Shown here piece by piece: positions 22,151 to 31,227 of a stretch of DNA of 64,000 nucleotides. Each line of letters starts with the position of its first letter. Position 1 is the first letter of the stretch. The DNA lies in assembly GCF_010725885.1 (NCBI RefSeq), contig NZ_AP022600.1:4650001-4714000 (forward strand). Direction: 5' to 3'. Under the pieces are notes generated by a model. The model saw only the letters and a program-made list of their open reading frames with translations. It did not search any database and had not been told where the DNA came from. The position numbers were made by a program, and so were the translations under genes. The DNA is from Mycolicibacterium tokaiense (lineage in GTDB: Bacteria > Actinomycetota > Actinomycetes > Mycobacteriales > Mycobacteriaceae).

Positions 22151-22172
22151 GAGTTCCGTTCGTATGGAACTC
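22151..22172. promoter_or_regulatory. Palindrome upstream of the bicupin gene (candidate operator)
   Basis: GAGTTCC at 22151-22157 and GGAACTC at 22166-22172 are perfect inverted arms separated by 8 bases, 18 bases upstream of the bicupin ATG. The GTTCC...GGAAC half-sites resemble those bound by IclR-type regulators, but no such regulator is in the window. Confidence 0.45.
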
Positions 22173-22241
22173 TGCCCGTTGGTGCGGGGTTGCGTCATCA
22201 CCGTTGCTACCCACCCGCGGGTTCCGGTTAGCCGGTAGGCG

Positions 22242-23159
22242 TCAGGTCGGCGGTGTCGACCGCGGCCAGCCCGGCAGTGGCGGCGCCGGCGAGTTGCGGG
22301 CCAGCTGGGTGAGGATCAGCCGGAGCGGTGCCCACACCGCCCGCCCGCGCCGCGTCACGGCGTAAGCGGTCATCATCAGCTGCGGCTCGGGCAGCGGCAG
22401 CACCCGGATCCCGTGTTGCGGCGCGCGGCCCAGCGGCAGCAGCGCGATGCCGTAGCCGGCGGCGATGAGGTCCTCCACCAGATCGAGGGTGTCGATCTGA
22501 TGGCCGATGCGCGGGGTGAAGCCGGCCAGCGCCGCCAGTGTGCGGATCGCGATCTCGTCGGCGGTGTTGCGGGAGTTCACGATCCAGGGCCGCTCGGCAT
22601 ACGCCCTGAGGTCGCCGGAGTGGTCCGGCTCGCCGGCCGGGATCGCCAGACCCCAGGGCGTGGTCCACAGCGGTTGGGTCTCGAGTACCGGGTTCGGGTT
22701 GGCCGGCGCCAGGTTGTAGTCGTAGGTGATGGCCAGGTCCAGCTCGTCGTCGATCAGCAGGCGGAAGGCCTCGCCGGGCTCGAACTCGTTGATCACCGCG
22801 TGTACGTCGGGATGGCCGGTTCTCAGCGCTGCCAGCACCGGCATCAGGGAGACCCGGATCCCGGTGGCGAATCCGCCCACGCGCACCGTGCCCGCGGGTT
22901 CGGCGTCGGGATCGAGATCCAGGCGTGCCGATTCCAGGGCAGCGAGAATGCCGACGGCGTGATCGGCCAGGCGGGCCCCGGCCGGGGTCAGCCGGACCCG
23001 CCGGCCCTCCGGTTCCACGAGCGCCGTGCCCACCTCCCTGGCCAGCGCCGCGATCTGCTGGGAAACCGTGGACGTCGTCAGTTGGTGGGTGTCGGCGACG
23101 GCGCGCATCGAGCCCAACTGGGCCAGTGCCACCAGCAGTTCCAGGCGGCGAGGTTCCAT
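22242..23159 (-). CDS. LysR-family transcriptional regulator
   Basis: A 305-residue regulator. The N-terminal winged helix-turn-helix (about residues 1-60) reads LELLVALAQLGSMRAVADTHQLTTSTVSQQIAALARE, and the rest is a LysR substrate-binding domain (PRIGHQIDTLDLVEDLIAAGYGIALLPLG). It is transcribed away from a DMT-family exporter gene across about 60 bases. That region contains a perfect 8-bp-armed palindrome next to the regulator's start. LysR proteins usually control their divergent neighbour, so the exporter is the likely target. Confidence 0.9.
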   Translation of the reverse strand: MEPRRLELLVALAQLGSMRAVADTHQLTTSTVSQQIAALAREVGTALVEPEGRRVRLTPAGARLADHAVGILAALESARLDLDPDAEPAGTVRVGGFATGIRVSLMPVLAALRTGHPDVHAVINEFEPGEAFRLLIDDELDLAITYDYNLAPANPNPVLETQPLWTTPWGLAIPAGEPDHSGDLRAYAERPWIVNSRNTADEIAIRTLAALAGFTPRIGHQIDTLDLVEDLIAAGYGIALLPLGRAPQHGIRVLPLPEPQLMMTAYAVTRRGRAVWAPLRLILTQLARNSPAPPLPGWPRSTPPT

Positions 23160-23162
23160 CCG

Positions 23163-23183
23163 CGCGATTGTTCATCAATCGCG
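23163..23183. promoter_or_regulatory. LysR operator palindrome
   Basis: Arms CGCGATTG (23163-23170) and CAATCGCG (23176-23183) are perfect inverted repeats around a 5-base centre, and contain a T-N11-A LysR box. The site lies 4 bases upstream of the LysR start, in the divergent region shared with the exporter. Confidence 0.6.
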
Positions 23184-23219
23184 AACAGTATGTCCAGAAA
23201 TATCGCGTGGACATGAACG

Positions 23220-24116
23220 TTGTCGATCTCGTTCAATGACCCGGTGACCATCAACCAGGCCCGCAGCGGCACCTTCATGGCGCTGGGCTCGATGGCCTTC
23301 GTGCAGCTCGGCCTCGCTGTTTCGGTGCTGCTGATCGATCGGGTGGGCACCGAGGGCGCCGCCTGGCTTCGGCTGGCCTGGGCGGGCATCCTGATGGTGG
23401 CGATCGTGCGGCCCCGGCGCAGTGCGTTCACTCGCCGATCCTTCGGCTACTGCGTGCTGCTGGGCATCGTCACCGCCCTGATCACGATGCTCTTCATGGC
23501 CGCTGTGGCGCGGATCCCGCTGGGCACGGCCAGCGCGCTGGAGTTCCTCGGCCCGCTCGGGGTGGCGGTGGCCACCGCCGGACGCGGCCGCCGGCTGCTG
23601 TGGCCGGCCCTGGCCGCCGTCGGCGTGCTGTTGCTCACGCAGCCGTGGACCGGCCTGGTGGATCCGGTCGGCGTGCTGTTCGCGCTGGGCTCCGCGGTCT
23701 GCTGGGGCTGTTACATCCTGCTCACCCAGCGCGTCGGCGATGACGTGGCCGGCATCAACGGGCTGGCGGTGTCGATGCCGACCGCAGGCATTGTCGCGAC
23801 CCTCATCGCAGGCCCGGTGGCCTACGACCGGATCACCCCCGACCTGGTGCTGATCGGGCTGGGCCTGGCGGTGCTGCTGCCCGTCATCCCGTTCACCCTC
23901 GAGTTCTTCGCGCTGCGCCGGCTCACCACCTCCGCGTTCGGCACCCTGATGAGCCTCGAGCCGGCTTGTGCCATGCTCATCGGGTTCGTGATCCTGGATC
24001 AGGTACCCGGCCCGGCCGCGCTGGTGGGCATCGCGTTTGTGGTGATCGCCGGGATCGGAGCAGCGCGTGCGGGAGCCCGGCTCACGGTGGCCGCGGAACC
24101 GCTGCACACTCCCTGA
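23220..24116 (+). CDS. DMT-superfamily exporter (EamA, RhtA-like)
   Basis: Inner-membrane exporter with ten predicted helices in two EamA halves, most like RhtA, the threonine/homoserine exporter. RhtA-like phrases: [20 protein letters not shown] and [26 protein letters not shown]. The start is uncertain: TTG 23220 is drawn, GTG 23244 is also in frame, and neither has a Shine-Dalgarno. An ATG at 23213 in another frame encodes only eight residues before stopping at the very beginning of this frame. Control by the divergent LysR gene is likely. The substrate is inferred from family only. Confidence 0.87.
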   Translation: MSISFNDPVTINQARSGTFMALGSMAFVQLGLAVSVLLIDRVGTEGAAWLRLAWAGILMVAIVRPRRSAFTRRSFGYCVLLGIVTALITMLFMAAVARIPLGTASALEFLGPLGVAVATAGRGRRLLWPALAAVGVLLLTQPWTGLVDPVGVLFALGSAVCWGCYILLTQRVGDDVAGINGLAVSMPTAGIVATLIAGPVAYDRITPDLVLIGLGLAVLLPVIPFTLEFFALRRLTTSAFGTLMSLEPACAMLIGFVILDQVPGPAALVGIAFVVIAGIGAARAGARLTVAAEPLHTP

Positions 24117-24120
24117 ACCG

Positions 24121-25080
24121 TCAGTCCCGGCCTGCGGGGTGGTCTTCGAACGTCACCTCGACCCGCTGGAAACCCTTGGCCTGCTGCGCTTTTGCCTGAC
24201 CCTCGTACATCTTGCGGTCGGCTTCGGTGAGCTCGACGTCATCGGTGAACGGGGTCAGCAGGGCCCGGGGATGCAGGCGGTCGACCCGCACCACGTTCAC
24301 CTCGGCGCAGATCAGCAACACCGTGGAGATCAGATACAGGAACGCGATGAGCCCCAGCACCACGGCGAACACGCTGTTGGTCACACTGGCCGACGCCACG
24401 ACATGCTGGACGTAGCTGGCGCCGAACCACTGCAGCAGCTGCCAGACCACGGCGGCGGCCAGGGCGCCGGGCAGCACGTCCCGCACGCTCAGCGTGCGGG
24501 TGGTGGTCACCCGGAATGCCACCACGAGCACGCCGGTGTTCAGCGCCAGCGCAGCCACCACGACGCCGACCGCGCCCACCGGGCCGAGGAACCGGCCGAA
24601 TGCGACCAGCGCGGTAGTGGCCACCAGCGCGGTGCCGAGCACCAACAGCAGCACCAGGCTGCGCAGCCGTGACCGGATCGGATCCGGGCGCAGGTTCTTC
24701 GGGACCGCCCAGATGTTCTCCATCGCGTTCTGCAGCGCCTGGCCCACGTTGAGACCGCCGTAGAGCGCCACGACGATGCCGATGACCACGCCGGCGGTGC
24801 CGCCGCTGAGCCGACTCGGTTCAGTGAGCTGGTCGCCGATCAGCGGGAACTGTGCCAACGCCGAGTCGTAGATGTCCTCGCGCCATTCGGGCCGGCCCGC
24901 CAGCACCACGCCCAGCACCGTGGTCAGCAGCAACAGCAACGGAAACAGCGAGATGAAGGCGTAGTAGGTCAGCAGCGCGGCCAGGTATCCGGCCTGGTCA
25001 TCGACGTACTTGTAGATCACGGCGATCACGAACCCGGCCGTCGGGCTACGCTGCTGCAGCCTGTCCAGCCAGTGCACCAT
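24121..25080 (-). CDS. YihY/BrkB-family inner-membrane protein
   Basis: A 319-residue integral membrane protein with six hydrophobic segments. Family signs: DDQAGYLAALLTYYAFISLFPLLLLL at the first helix, GLNVGQALQNAMENIWAVP, and the C-terminal VLGLIAFLYLISTVLLICAEVN. Once wrongly called ribonuclease BN; its real role is unknown. The C-terminal tail of about 50 residues is hydrophilic. It converges with the exporter gene (4-base gap). Confidence 0.88.
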   Translation of the reverse strand: MVHWLDRLQQRSPTAGFVIAVIYKYVDDQAGYLAALLTYYAFISLFPLLLLLTTVLGVVLAGRPEWREDIYDSALAQFPLIGDQLTEPSRLSGGTAGVVIGIVVALYGGLNVGQALQNAMENIWAVPKNLRPDPIRSRLRSLVLLLVLGTALVATTALVAFGRFLGPVGAVGVVVAALALNTGVLVVAFRVTTTRTLSVRDVLPGALAAAVVWQLLQWFGASYVQHVVASASVTNSVFAVVLGLIAFLYLISTVLLICAEVNVVRVDRLHPRALLTPFTDDVELTEADRKMYEGQAKAQQAKGFQRVEVTFEDHPAGRD

Positions 25081-25126
25081 GCGGGCTACTTACCCGTAAC
25101 GCCACAACCGCAACCGTCGGCGCTGC

Positions 25127-26596
25127 TCAGCCCCACTCGTGATTCATCGCGCGCGAATCCACCGTGCCGTAGCCGGATCGGCGGCTGGCCCGCGTGCTGC
25201 GGGACAGGGCAATCAGGACGGTGGTCAGCGCCGCCGTCACCGCGCCGGCGGCGAAGATGATGATGTAGGCGCTCTCCGGCGGTTCACCGGTGCGCGCGGA
25301 GACGTGGCCCAACAGCACCGCGACCACCGCGGCCGCCACGGCACTGCCCACGGTGCGGGCGATGGCGTTGAGCCCGGTGGCGATGCCGGTCTCGCCGCGG
25401 TCGGCCTCGCTGACCACCAGTGCCGGCAGCGCCCCGTACGCCAGGCTGACGTAGGCGTTGGCGAAGATGCCCGCCACGATGACCTGCCACGGCTGGTCGT
25501 GCGCGACCGCCAGGGCCACAAAGCCCACCACACCGATCAGGGCGCCGACCATCAGCACCGGGCGGGCGCCGAAACGGTCGATGAAGCGCCCGCTCAGCAC
25601 GGCGATCACCAGGCCGGCGACCGCACCGGGCAGCAGGTAGACGATGCTGGCGTACAGCACGCTCGCCGAGAACCCGTAGCCGGTGACGTCTCGCGGCGCC
25701 TGCACGAAGGCGGTCAGGCCCAGGAAACTGAAGTACAGCCCCATCCCGACGAACACGGTGGCGAGGTTGGTCAGCAGCATCGCCCGCCGGGTCAGCAGGG
25801 CGATCGACACCAGCGGGTAGCGCCGCCCGCGTTCCCACCAGCACCACAGCGCCAGCACGGCCAGCCCGCCGCCCGCCGTTCCGAGGGTCCGCAGGGACGC
25901 CCAGCCCCAGGCGTTGCCTTGGGTGATGGCGAGCAGGACCGCGCTCAGTCCGGCGGCCAGGCCGAGCGCACCCAGCCAGTCGATGGACCCCTCGCCGCGT
26001 TGGCGCCGCGAGGGCACCACCAGCACCACCACCAGGATCACCAGCAGGGTGAAGCCGGTGGTCAACCAGAACACGCGGTGGTAGTCGGCGTCTCCGGTCA
26101 CGAGTAGGCCGGTGGTCACCAGACCCATTCCGCCGCCGAACCCGAGGATGGCCGACAGCACGGCCAGCGCCCGGACCACCTGAGCTTCGGCCAGTTCTTC
26201 CCGGAGCACGGCCACACAGATCGGATACAGCGAGTAGGACACCCCCTGCAGGGCACGGGCGGCGATCAGGACAGGCAGCGAGGTGGTGGTCGCGGCCAGC
26301 ACCGACCCGATGAGCACCACGGCCAGCACACCCAGCAGCACGTACTTCTTGTTGAACAGGTCGGCAAGCCGGCTCAGCAGCGGGGTGGCGGCCGCCGCTG
26401 CCAGCAGGTTGGCCGTCACCGTCCAGCTGACGGCCACTGTCGAGGCGTTCAGCTGTTCGGAGATCAGGCCCAGGACGGGCACCACCGCGGTCTGCAGCAC
26501 GGCCACGGTCAGCGCCACGATGCTCAGCGCGGCGATCAGGAGCCGGGGCGACGGGGCCAGCGAAGCGACGGGAGATTCTTCTCCGGCCTTGAGCAC
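25127..26596 (-). CDS. MFS transporter, drug:H+ antiporter type
   Basis: About 490 residues with around 14 membrane segments, like the DHA2 multidrug exporter group. Motif A appears as LLSRLADLFNKKYVLL, and a C-terminal equivalent as GRFIDRFGARPVLM. Three starts are possible: GTG 26596 and GTG 26599, near an AAGGAGG box, and TTG 26632 without one. I drew 26596. The gene follows the P1-peptidase gene so closely (0-37 bases depending on start) that they share a transcript. The substrate is unknown. Confidence 0.87.
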   Translation of the reverse strand: MLKAGEESPVASLAPSPRLLIAALSIVALTVAVLQTAVVPVLGLISEQLNASTVAVSWTVTANLLAAAAATPLLSRLADLFNKKYVLLGVLAVVLIGSVLAATTTSLPVLIAARALQGVSYSLYPICVAVLREELAEAQVVRALAVLSAILGFGGGMGLVTTGLLVTGDADYHRVFWLTTGFTLLVILVVVLVVPSRRQRGEGSIDWLGALGLAAGLSAVLLAITQGNAWGWASLRTLGTAGGGLAVLALWCWWERGRRYPLVSIALLTRRAMLLTNLATVFVGMGLYFSFLGLTAFVQAPRDVTGYGFSASVLYASIVYLLPGAVAGLVIAVLSGRFIDRFGARPVLMVGALIGVVGFVALAVAHDQPWQVIVAGIFANAYVSLAYGALPALVVSEADRGETGIATGLNAIARTVGSAVAAAVVAVLLGHVSARTGEPPESAYIIIFAAGAVTAALTTVLIALSRSTRASRRSGYGTVDSRAMNHEWG

Positions 26597-26633
26597 CACG
26601 CCTCCTTGCCGACGAAATAGATTGACTACCAAA

Positions 26634-27770
26634 CTATCGCAGCAGGGCCTGTAGCCGATCGTGGGGTAACGCCGGCGTGCGGTGCCCGTCGCGGCCGGTC
26701 ATCTCGGCGTTGACCACCATGGCGTTGAGCACTGCTTCCTCCACCGCGTGCACGGTCGCGGTGTACAGGTCGTCCATCCGGCCCCACGGCAGAAAGCGCA
26801 TGCTGCCGAATTCGTCCTCGCGTGGCGGGCCCACCGGGAAGGCGCTGCCCAGCCCGGGCGCCTCCGCGGTGGACAACGCCAGGAAGATGTCGCCCGAGAA
26901 GTGCGACCCGGTGGTGCCGGTGCGGGCCAGTCCGAGCGGGACCCGGCGCGCCAGGGCTTTGCACTGCCCGGGCAGCAGCGGGGCATCGGTGGCGATCACC
27001 ACGATCACCGACCCCGCACCCGGTGGCGGCGGCGCCTGCCCCATTTCGGTGACGAACCAGTCGCCGCCCAGCGGGTTGTCGTCGGCCAGCGCACCACCGA
27101 CGGGGCGGCCGGCGACCGTCAGCTCGGTGCGCGACCCGAAGTTGGCCTGCACGAATGCGGCGACGGTGAAGGTGTGCGCGCCGTAGCCCACCAGGCGGGA
27201 GGAGGTGCCGTTGCCGCCCTTGAACTCGTAGCAGTTCATGCCGGTGCCGCCGCCCACCGATCCCTCGGTCACGGGACCGCCGGTGGCCGAGTCCAGCGCG
27301 GCCTCGACGTGCTCAGGCCGGACGTACCCGCCGTTGATGTCGTTGAGGTAGCCGTCCCAGGTCTCGGCGCACACCGGCAGTAACCACTGCCGGGCCAACC
27401 CTGGGTGCACCCGGTTCACCCACGCGACCACGCCGGTGTGGCAGGCCCCGACGGCGTGGGTGTTGGACAGCACGATCGGCAGATTCAGGGCGCCCACCTC
27501 CTCGATCCAGGTGGTGCCGGTCATCTCCCCGTTGCCGTTCAGCGAGTACCACCCGGCCGCGCACGGGTCGCCGACGCCGGCCCGGCCGCGGGGCAGCAGG
27601 GCGGTGACACCGGTGCGCATCCGGTCGCCCTCGACCAGGGTGGTGACGCCCACCTCGAAGCCGGGCACATCGGTGATGGCGTTGAGGAGCCCGGGAGTGC
27701 CGGGCAGGTCGATGCCCAGGCCGCGGGCGCGGGGTCGGCCGTCGGGAGTGTGGGTGCTCAGCGTGGTCAC
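26634..27770 (-). CDS. P1 family (S58) aminopeptidase, DmpA-like
   Basis: A 378-residue self-processing N-terminal-nucleophile peptidase. In DmpA the chain cuts itself between Gly and Ser, and the Ser becomes the nucleophile. The matching site here is GAG-SVIVVIATDAPL, Gly253/Ser254. Other family motifs: ITDVPGFEVGVTTL near the start, VLSNTHAVGACHTGVV, GSVGGGTGMNCYEFKGGNGTSSR and FVQANFGSR. The substrate is probably small peptides or beta-peptides. It is divergent from the FGGY kinase gene and followed by the MFS exporter. Confidence 0.9.
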   Translation of the reverse strand: MTTLSTHTPDGRPRARGLGIDLPGTPGLLNAITDVPGFEVGVTTLVEGDRMRTGVTALLPRGRAGVGDPCAAGWYSLNGNGEMTGTTWIEEVGALNLPIVLSNTHAVGACHTGVVAWVNRVHPGLARQWLLPVCAETWDGYLNDINGGYVRPEHVEAALDSATGGPVTEGSVGGGTGMNCYEFKGGNGTSSRLVGYGAHTFTVAAFVQANFGSRTELTVAGRPVGGALADDNPLGGDWFVTEMGQAPPPPGAGSVIVVIATDAPLLPGQCKALARRVPLGLARTGTTGSHFSGDIFLALSTAEAPGLGSAFPVGPPREDEFGSMRFLPWGRMDDLYTATVHAVEEAVLNAMVVNAEMTGRDGHRTPALPHDRLQALLR

Positions 27771-27823
27771 CGCTCCACAATGCAGGATGCCGGGCTCCGA
27801 CGGTGGGCCGTAGGGTGATCACC

Positions 27824-29320
27824 GTGGACCTGCTGCTGGGCATCGACATGGGCACCGGAAGCTCCAAAGGTGTTCTCGTCGACCCCCACGGTGTTGTCCT
27901 CGCGACCGAGACTATCGCGCATTCCATGGACCTGCCGCGCCCCGGCTGGGCCGAGGTGGACGCCGACGGTATGTGGTGGCGCGAGGTGTGCCTGATCAGC
28001 CGGGCCCTGATCGACCGGGCGCCGGCCGGTGCCCGAATCGCGGCGATGTGTGTCAGCGGTGTCGGCCCCTGCCTGGTGTTGTGCGACGAGAACCTGCGTC
28101 CGCTGCGGCCCGCCATCCTCTACGGCATCGACTCCCGTGCCGAGGCCGAGATCGAGCTGTTGACAGCAGAATTGGGCGCTGCGGAGATCTTGGAACGGGC
28201 GGGCACCCAGCTCTCCAGCCAGGCGGTGGGACCCAAGATCGAGTGGGTCCGCCGTCACGAACCGGAGATCTTCGCCGCTGCTGCCCGGTGGTACGGCTCC
28301 AATTCCTACATCGCGGCCAAGCTCACCGGTGAGTACGTGATGGACCATCACACCGCCAGCCAGTGCGACCCGCTGTACGCCACCCGTTCGCTGCGCTGGA
28401 ATGACGAATGGGCGCAACGGATCTGCGGGCACCTGCCCCTGCCGCGGCTGGTTTGGCCCAGCGAGGTGGTCGGTACCGTGCACGCCGAGGCGGCGGCGGC
28501 CACCGGGGTCCCGGCCGGCACACCGGTGGTGGCGGGCACGGTGGACGCCGTCGCCGAAGCCTTTTCGGTCGGGGTGCGTCAGCCCGGTGACCAGATGCTG
28601 ATGTACGGCTCGACGATGTTCCTGGTGCACATCATCGACGCCTATCACGCCGATCCAGCGCTGTGGACCACCGCGGGCGTCGAGCAGGGCACCCATGCGC
28701 TGGCAGCGGGCACGGCAACAGCCGGCAGCCTGATCAACTGGCTGCAGGCCGTCACCGGCGGTGCGCCGTTCGAACATCTGATGGCCGAGGCGCAGGCCGT
28801 GCCGCCGGGCAGCGAAGGGCTGCTGGTGCTGCCGTATCTGGCGGGGGAGCGCACCCCGGTGTTCGATCCGCGGGCTCGTGGGGTGTTCGCCGGGCTGACA
28901 CTGCGGCACGGCCGGGGACATCTGTTGCGCGCGGCCTATGAAGGCATTTCGTTCGGGATCCGGCAGATTCTGGAGAAGTTCGACGACGCGCACGCCGCGC
29001 GCCGGGTGGTCGCCGTCGGCGGCGGCCTGCGCAGCCCCATCTGGGCGCAGACCCTCACCAACGTCACCGGCCATGCGCAGCTGGTGCCCGAGCAGGCAAT
29101 CGGCGCGAGTTACGGTGACGCTCTGCTGGCTGCCATCGGAGCGGGTGTGGTTGCGCCGGAGACCGATTGGGCCAAGATTTCCTACGAGATCACGCCGGAC
29201 CCGGAGGCCGTCGCCCTGTACGACGATCTCTACACCACCTGGTCGAAGCTCTACCCCGACACCCGCGACGTCGTGCACCAACTCGCCCAGACCGACACAC
29301 GGGCCCAAAAGTTCGAGTGA
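27824..29320 (+). CDS. FGGY-family carbohydrate kinase, xylulokinase-like
   Basis: A 498-residue sugar kinase. The N-terminal phosphate-1 motif is LLGIDMGTGSSKGVLVD, the FGGY domain follows, and the C-terminal adenosine motif is VVAVGGGLRSPIWAQTLTNVTG. It looks most like xylulokinases, but the substrate is not certain. GTG codons at 27803, 27815 and 27824 are in frame; AGGG at 27812-27815 best supports 27824. No sugar isomerase or transporter is adjacent, so its pathway partners lie elsewhere. Confidence 0.87.
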   Translation: MDLLLGIDMGTGSSKGVLVDPHGVVLATETIAHSMDLPRPGWAEVDADGMWWREVCLISRALIDRAPAGARIAAMCVSGVGPCLVLCDENLRPLRPAILYGIDSRAEAEIELLTAELGAAEILERAGTQLSSQAVGPKIEWVRRHEPEIFAAAARWYGSNSYIAAKLTGEYVMDHHTASQCDPLYATRSLRWNDEWAQRICGHLPLPRLVWPSEVVGTVHAEAAAATGVPAGTPVVAGTVDAVAEAFSVGVRQPGDQMLMYGSTMFLVHIIDAYHADPALWTTAGVEQGTHALAAGTATAGSLINWLQAVTGGAPFEHLMAEAQAVPPGSEGLLVLPYLAGERTPVFDPRARGVFAGLTLRHGRGHLLRAAYEGISFGIRQILEKFDDAHAARRVVAVGGGLRSPIWAQTLTNVTGHAQLVPEQAIGASYGDALLAAIGAGVVAPETDWAKISYEITPDPEAVALYDDLYTTWSKLYPDTRDVVHQLAQTDTRAQKFE

Positions 29321-29362
29321 AGTCCGGCATTTCGTCGACTTCGGCGGAGTCCGGCACCTGGT

Positions 29363-29376
29363 CGGGCGTTGGCCCG
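29363..29376. terminator. GC hairpin between convergent genes
   Basis: CGGGC (29363-29367), a GTTG loop, and GCCCG (29372-29376) form a short perfect hairpin. An outer GGCA/TGCC pair is separated by a bulge. It lies between the FGGY kinase and the convergent sulfatase and has no U-tract, as usual in mycobacteria. Confidence 0.35.
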
Positions 29377-29383
29377 TGCCGAA

Positions 29384-31147
29384 TCAGAGGTCGAGTCGGT
29401 CGATCGTCCACTCGATGTTGTCGAAGTCCGGCATCTCGCGGCCGTCGTCGACACCGATCTCGCGCTGGATGGCCGCTTCCAGCTTGGCGCTCGAAGCCAG
29501 GACGAGATCGGCGTTGTCGCCCTTGACGGCGGCCAGGTTCGTCATCTCTGCTGGGTCGTTCTGCAGGTCGAACAGCTCGACGTCGTTGAATCGATAGAGC
29601 TCGTCGAGGTCGCGAGGGAGATTGCGCTGCGTGGGCGCGAAGTAGCGGGTGAACTTGTACCGCCCGTCGAACATGGTGCGCAGGCTGCCCCTCTTGCTCA
29701 GATCCGGTCGGTAACCCATCTCCGCCATCGCCTGCTTCGGATCCCGTTGAGCGGCTTTGGCGTCGGCGACGATGCGGATGACCTCGCTGTCATTGGTCGC
29801 CAGTCCGCTGTAGGTGAACAACACCGCCTCCCGTACCGAGTGTTCGTGGGCCTGCGCGGGATTGCCCAGCACTGTACTGAGGTCAGAACCGGGCAGCTCG
29901 CGTCCCGCAATCTCGCCCACGGCACCGGACTGGACGCCGGCCAGGGAGAGCAAGCTCGGCGCCAGGTCGATGTGACCGGTCAACGATGTAACCTGCTGTC
30001 CGCCCGCAACATCGGGGTGCACGATGTGCAGGGGCAGGTGGATGGCTTCCTGGTAGGCAAAGGGGCCTTTGCCGCGGAGCCCATGCGCGCCGCCCATTTC
30101 CCCGTGATCACTGGTGAAAACGACGATGGTGTTGTCGGTCAAGCCCAACGCGTCGAGTTCGTCGAGCAGAAGAGCAACCTGCTGGTCCACACTGCGGATG
30201 CTGTTGAGATAGAAGTCCGAGAAGCGGTTCCAACGCTCGGTCTCGGGCGGAATGGTGCCCAGCGTGTAGCCCCATGCCTTGAGGTACTCGCCGTGAGCAG
30301 CCGGCCGCCCCGGTGCAGTCATCGACTGGGTGAGGCTATCGGGAAGAGTTGCCTCCCATTGCCTCTCATACAGCTCGTTCTTGGGTGCGCGGGCTGCTTG
30401 CATGAGAAGCCGACCGTTGTCCTGAACATGTTCGCCGGGTGCGTCGGTGTTGAAGTACATGATGTCGTGGGGGTTCACCAGGCTCACGAACAGCGCCCAT
30501 GGCTTGTTGTCATCCGCAAGGGTGCGGCCCTGGTCGCGCAACCACGACACGACGCTGCCGCCGATCATGTTGTCATAGGTGTAACCGCCCAGCGTGTGTG
30601 TCAGCACGTCACCGGGCCACACATAGTCGGAAAAGCCGTACGCCTCCATCTCCTCGGTGAACAGGTGATCCGGCTTCGCGGTTTCGAACGCACTGTTCAG
30701 ATGCCATTTGCCTTTGTAGGCCGTGTAATAGCCTGCTGCTCGCAGCATGTCACCCACCGTCGGGATGTCCGTACTCATGGATCTGACGTAGGGGAGGTCT
30801 ACGTTCTCGAACATGCCGTTGTCCGGTGTCTGGAGTCCGGTCAGGATCACCGACCGCGAGCTGGTGCACATGACGGCCGGACAGTAGTGGTTGGTGAAGC
30901 TCACCCCATCGTTGTGCAGACGCTCGCGGCCGGGCAACGACATGCCGGCCGGCCACTGCGCAAAGTGCCGTTCCTGGTCGGTGAACACGAACAGGATGTT
31001 GTGTTGGGATGCCGACGGTAGACCGGTCTTGGTTGCGGAGGGTGTGGTGGATGGTTCGACCCCGCACGAGGCGGTGGTGGCGGCAGCGACAGACAGGCCC
31101 GCCATGGCCAGAAACGCCCGACGGCTCGGTGCGGAGAAGTGGGTCAT
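29384..31147 (-). CDS. Exported sulfatase-like hydrolase
   Basis: A 587-residue alkaline-phosphatase-superfamily enzyme. The N-terminus has a Tat-type SRRAFLAMAG signal ending near Cys28 (TASC), a possible weak lipobox. The sulfatase core starts at NILFVFTDQER (metal Asp). The nucleophile motif is C94-T-S-S-R98 followed by SVILTG, so the usual Pro/Ala of CxPxR is Ser. Further metal residues lie in TSDHGEMGGAHG and KGKWHLN. If Cys94 becomes formylglycine it is an active sulfatase; the variant makes this uncertain. Divergent from a TetR regulator. Confidence 0.87.
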   Translation of the reverse strand: MTHFSAPSRRAFLAMAGLSVAAATTASCGVEPSTTPSATKTGLPSASQHNILFVFTDQERHFAQWPAGMSLPGRERLHNDGVSFTNHYCPAVMCTSSRSVILTGLQTPDNGMFENVDLPYVRSMSTDIPTVGDMLRAAGYYTAYKGKWHLNSAFETAKPDHLFTEEMEAYGFSDYVWPGDVLTHTLGGYTYDNMIGGSVVSWLRDQGRTLADDNKPWALFVSLVNPHDIMYFNTDAPGEHVQDNGRLLMQAARAPKNELYERQWEATLPDSLTQSMTAPGRPAAHGEYLKAWGYTLGTIPPETERWNRFSDFYLNSIRSVDQQVALLLDELDALGLTDNTIVVFTSDHGEMGGAHGLRGKGPFAYQEAIHLPLHIVHPDVAGGQQVTSLTGHIDLAPSLLSLAGVQSGAVGEIAGRELPGSDLSTVLGNPAQAHEHSVREAVLFTYSGLATNDSEVIRIVADAKAAQRDPKQAMAEMGYRPDLSKRGSLRTMFDGRYKFTRYFAPTQRNLPRDLDELYRFNDVELFDLQNDPAEMTNLAAVKGDNADLVLASSAKLEAAIQREIGVDDGREMPDFDNIEWTIDRLDL

Positions 31148-31187
31148 CGTTGTCGCTCTCCTTGATGTAGTGATACCTACAGTAAGA

Positions 31188-31202
31188 GATTAGTGCATAA
31201 TC
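31188..31202. promoter_or_regulatory. Palindrome between sulfatase and TetR genes
   Basis: GATTA (31188-31192) and TAATC (31198-31202) are perfect inverted arms around GTGCA in the 80-base divergent region. TetR regulators usually bind such sites next to their own gene, so it is a candidate operator controlling both genes. Confidence 0.5.
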
Positions 31203-31227
31203 GGTCGTCAGGGAGGCGGGATCGGTC

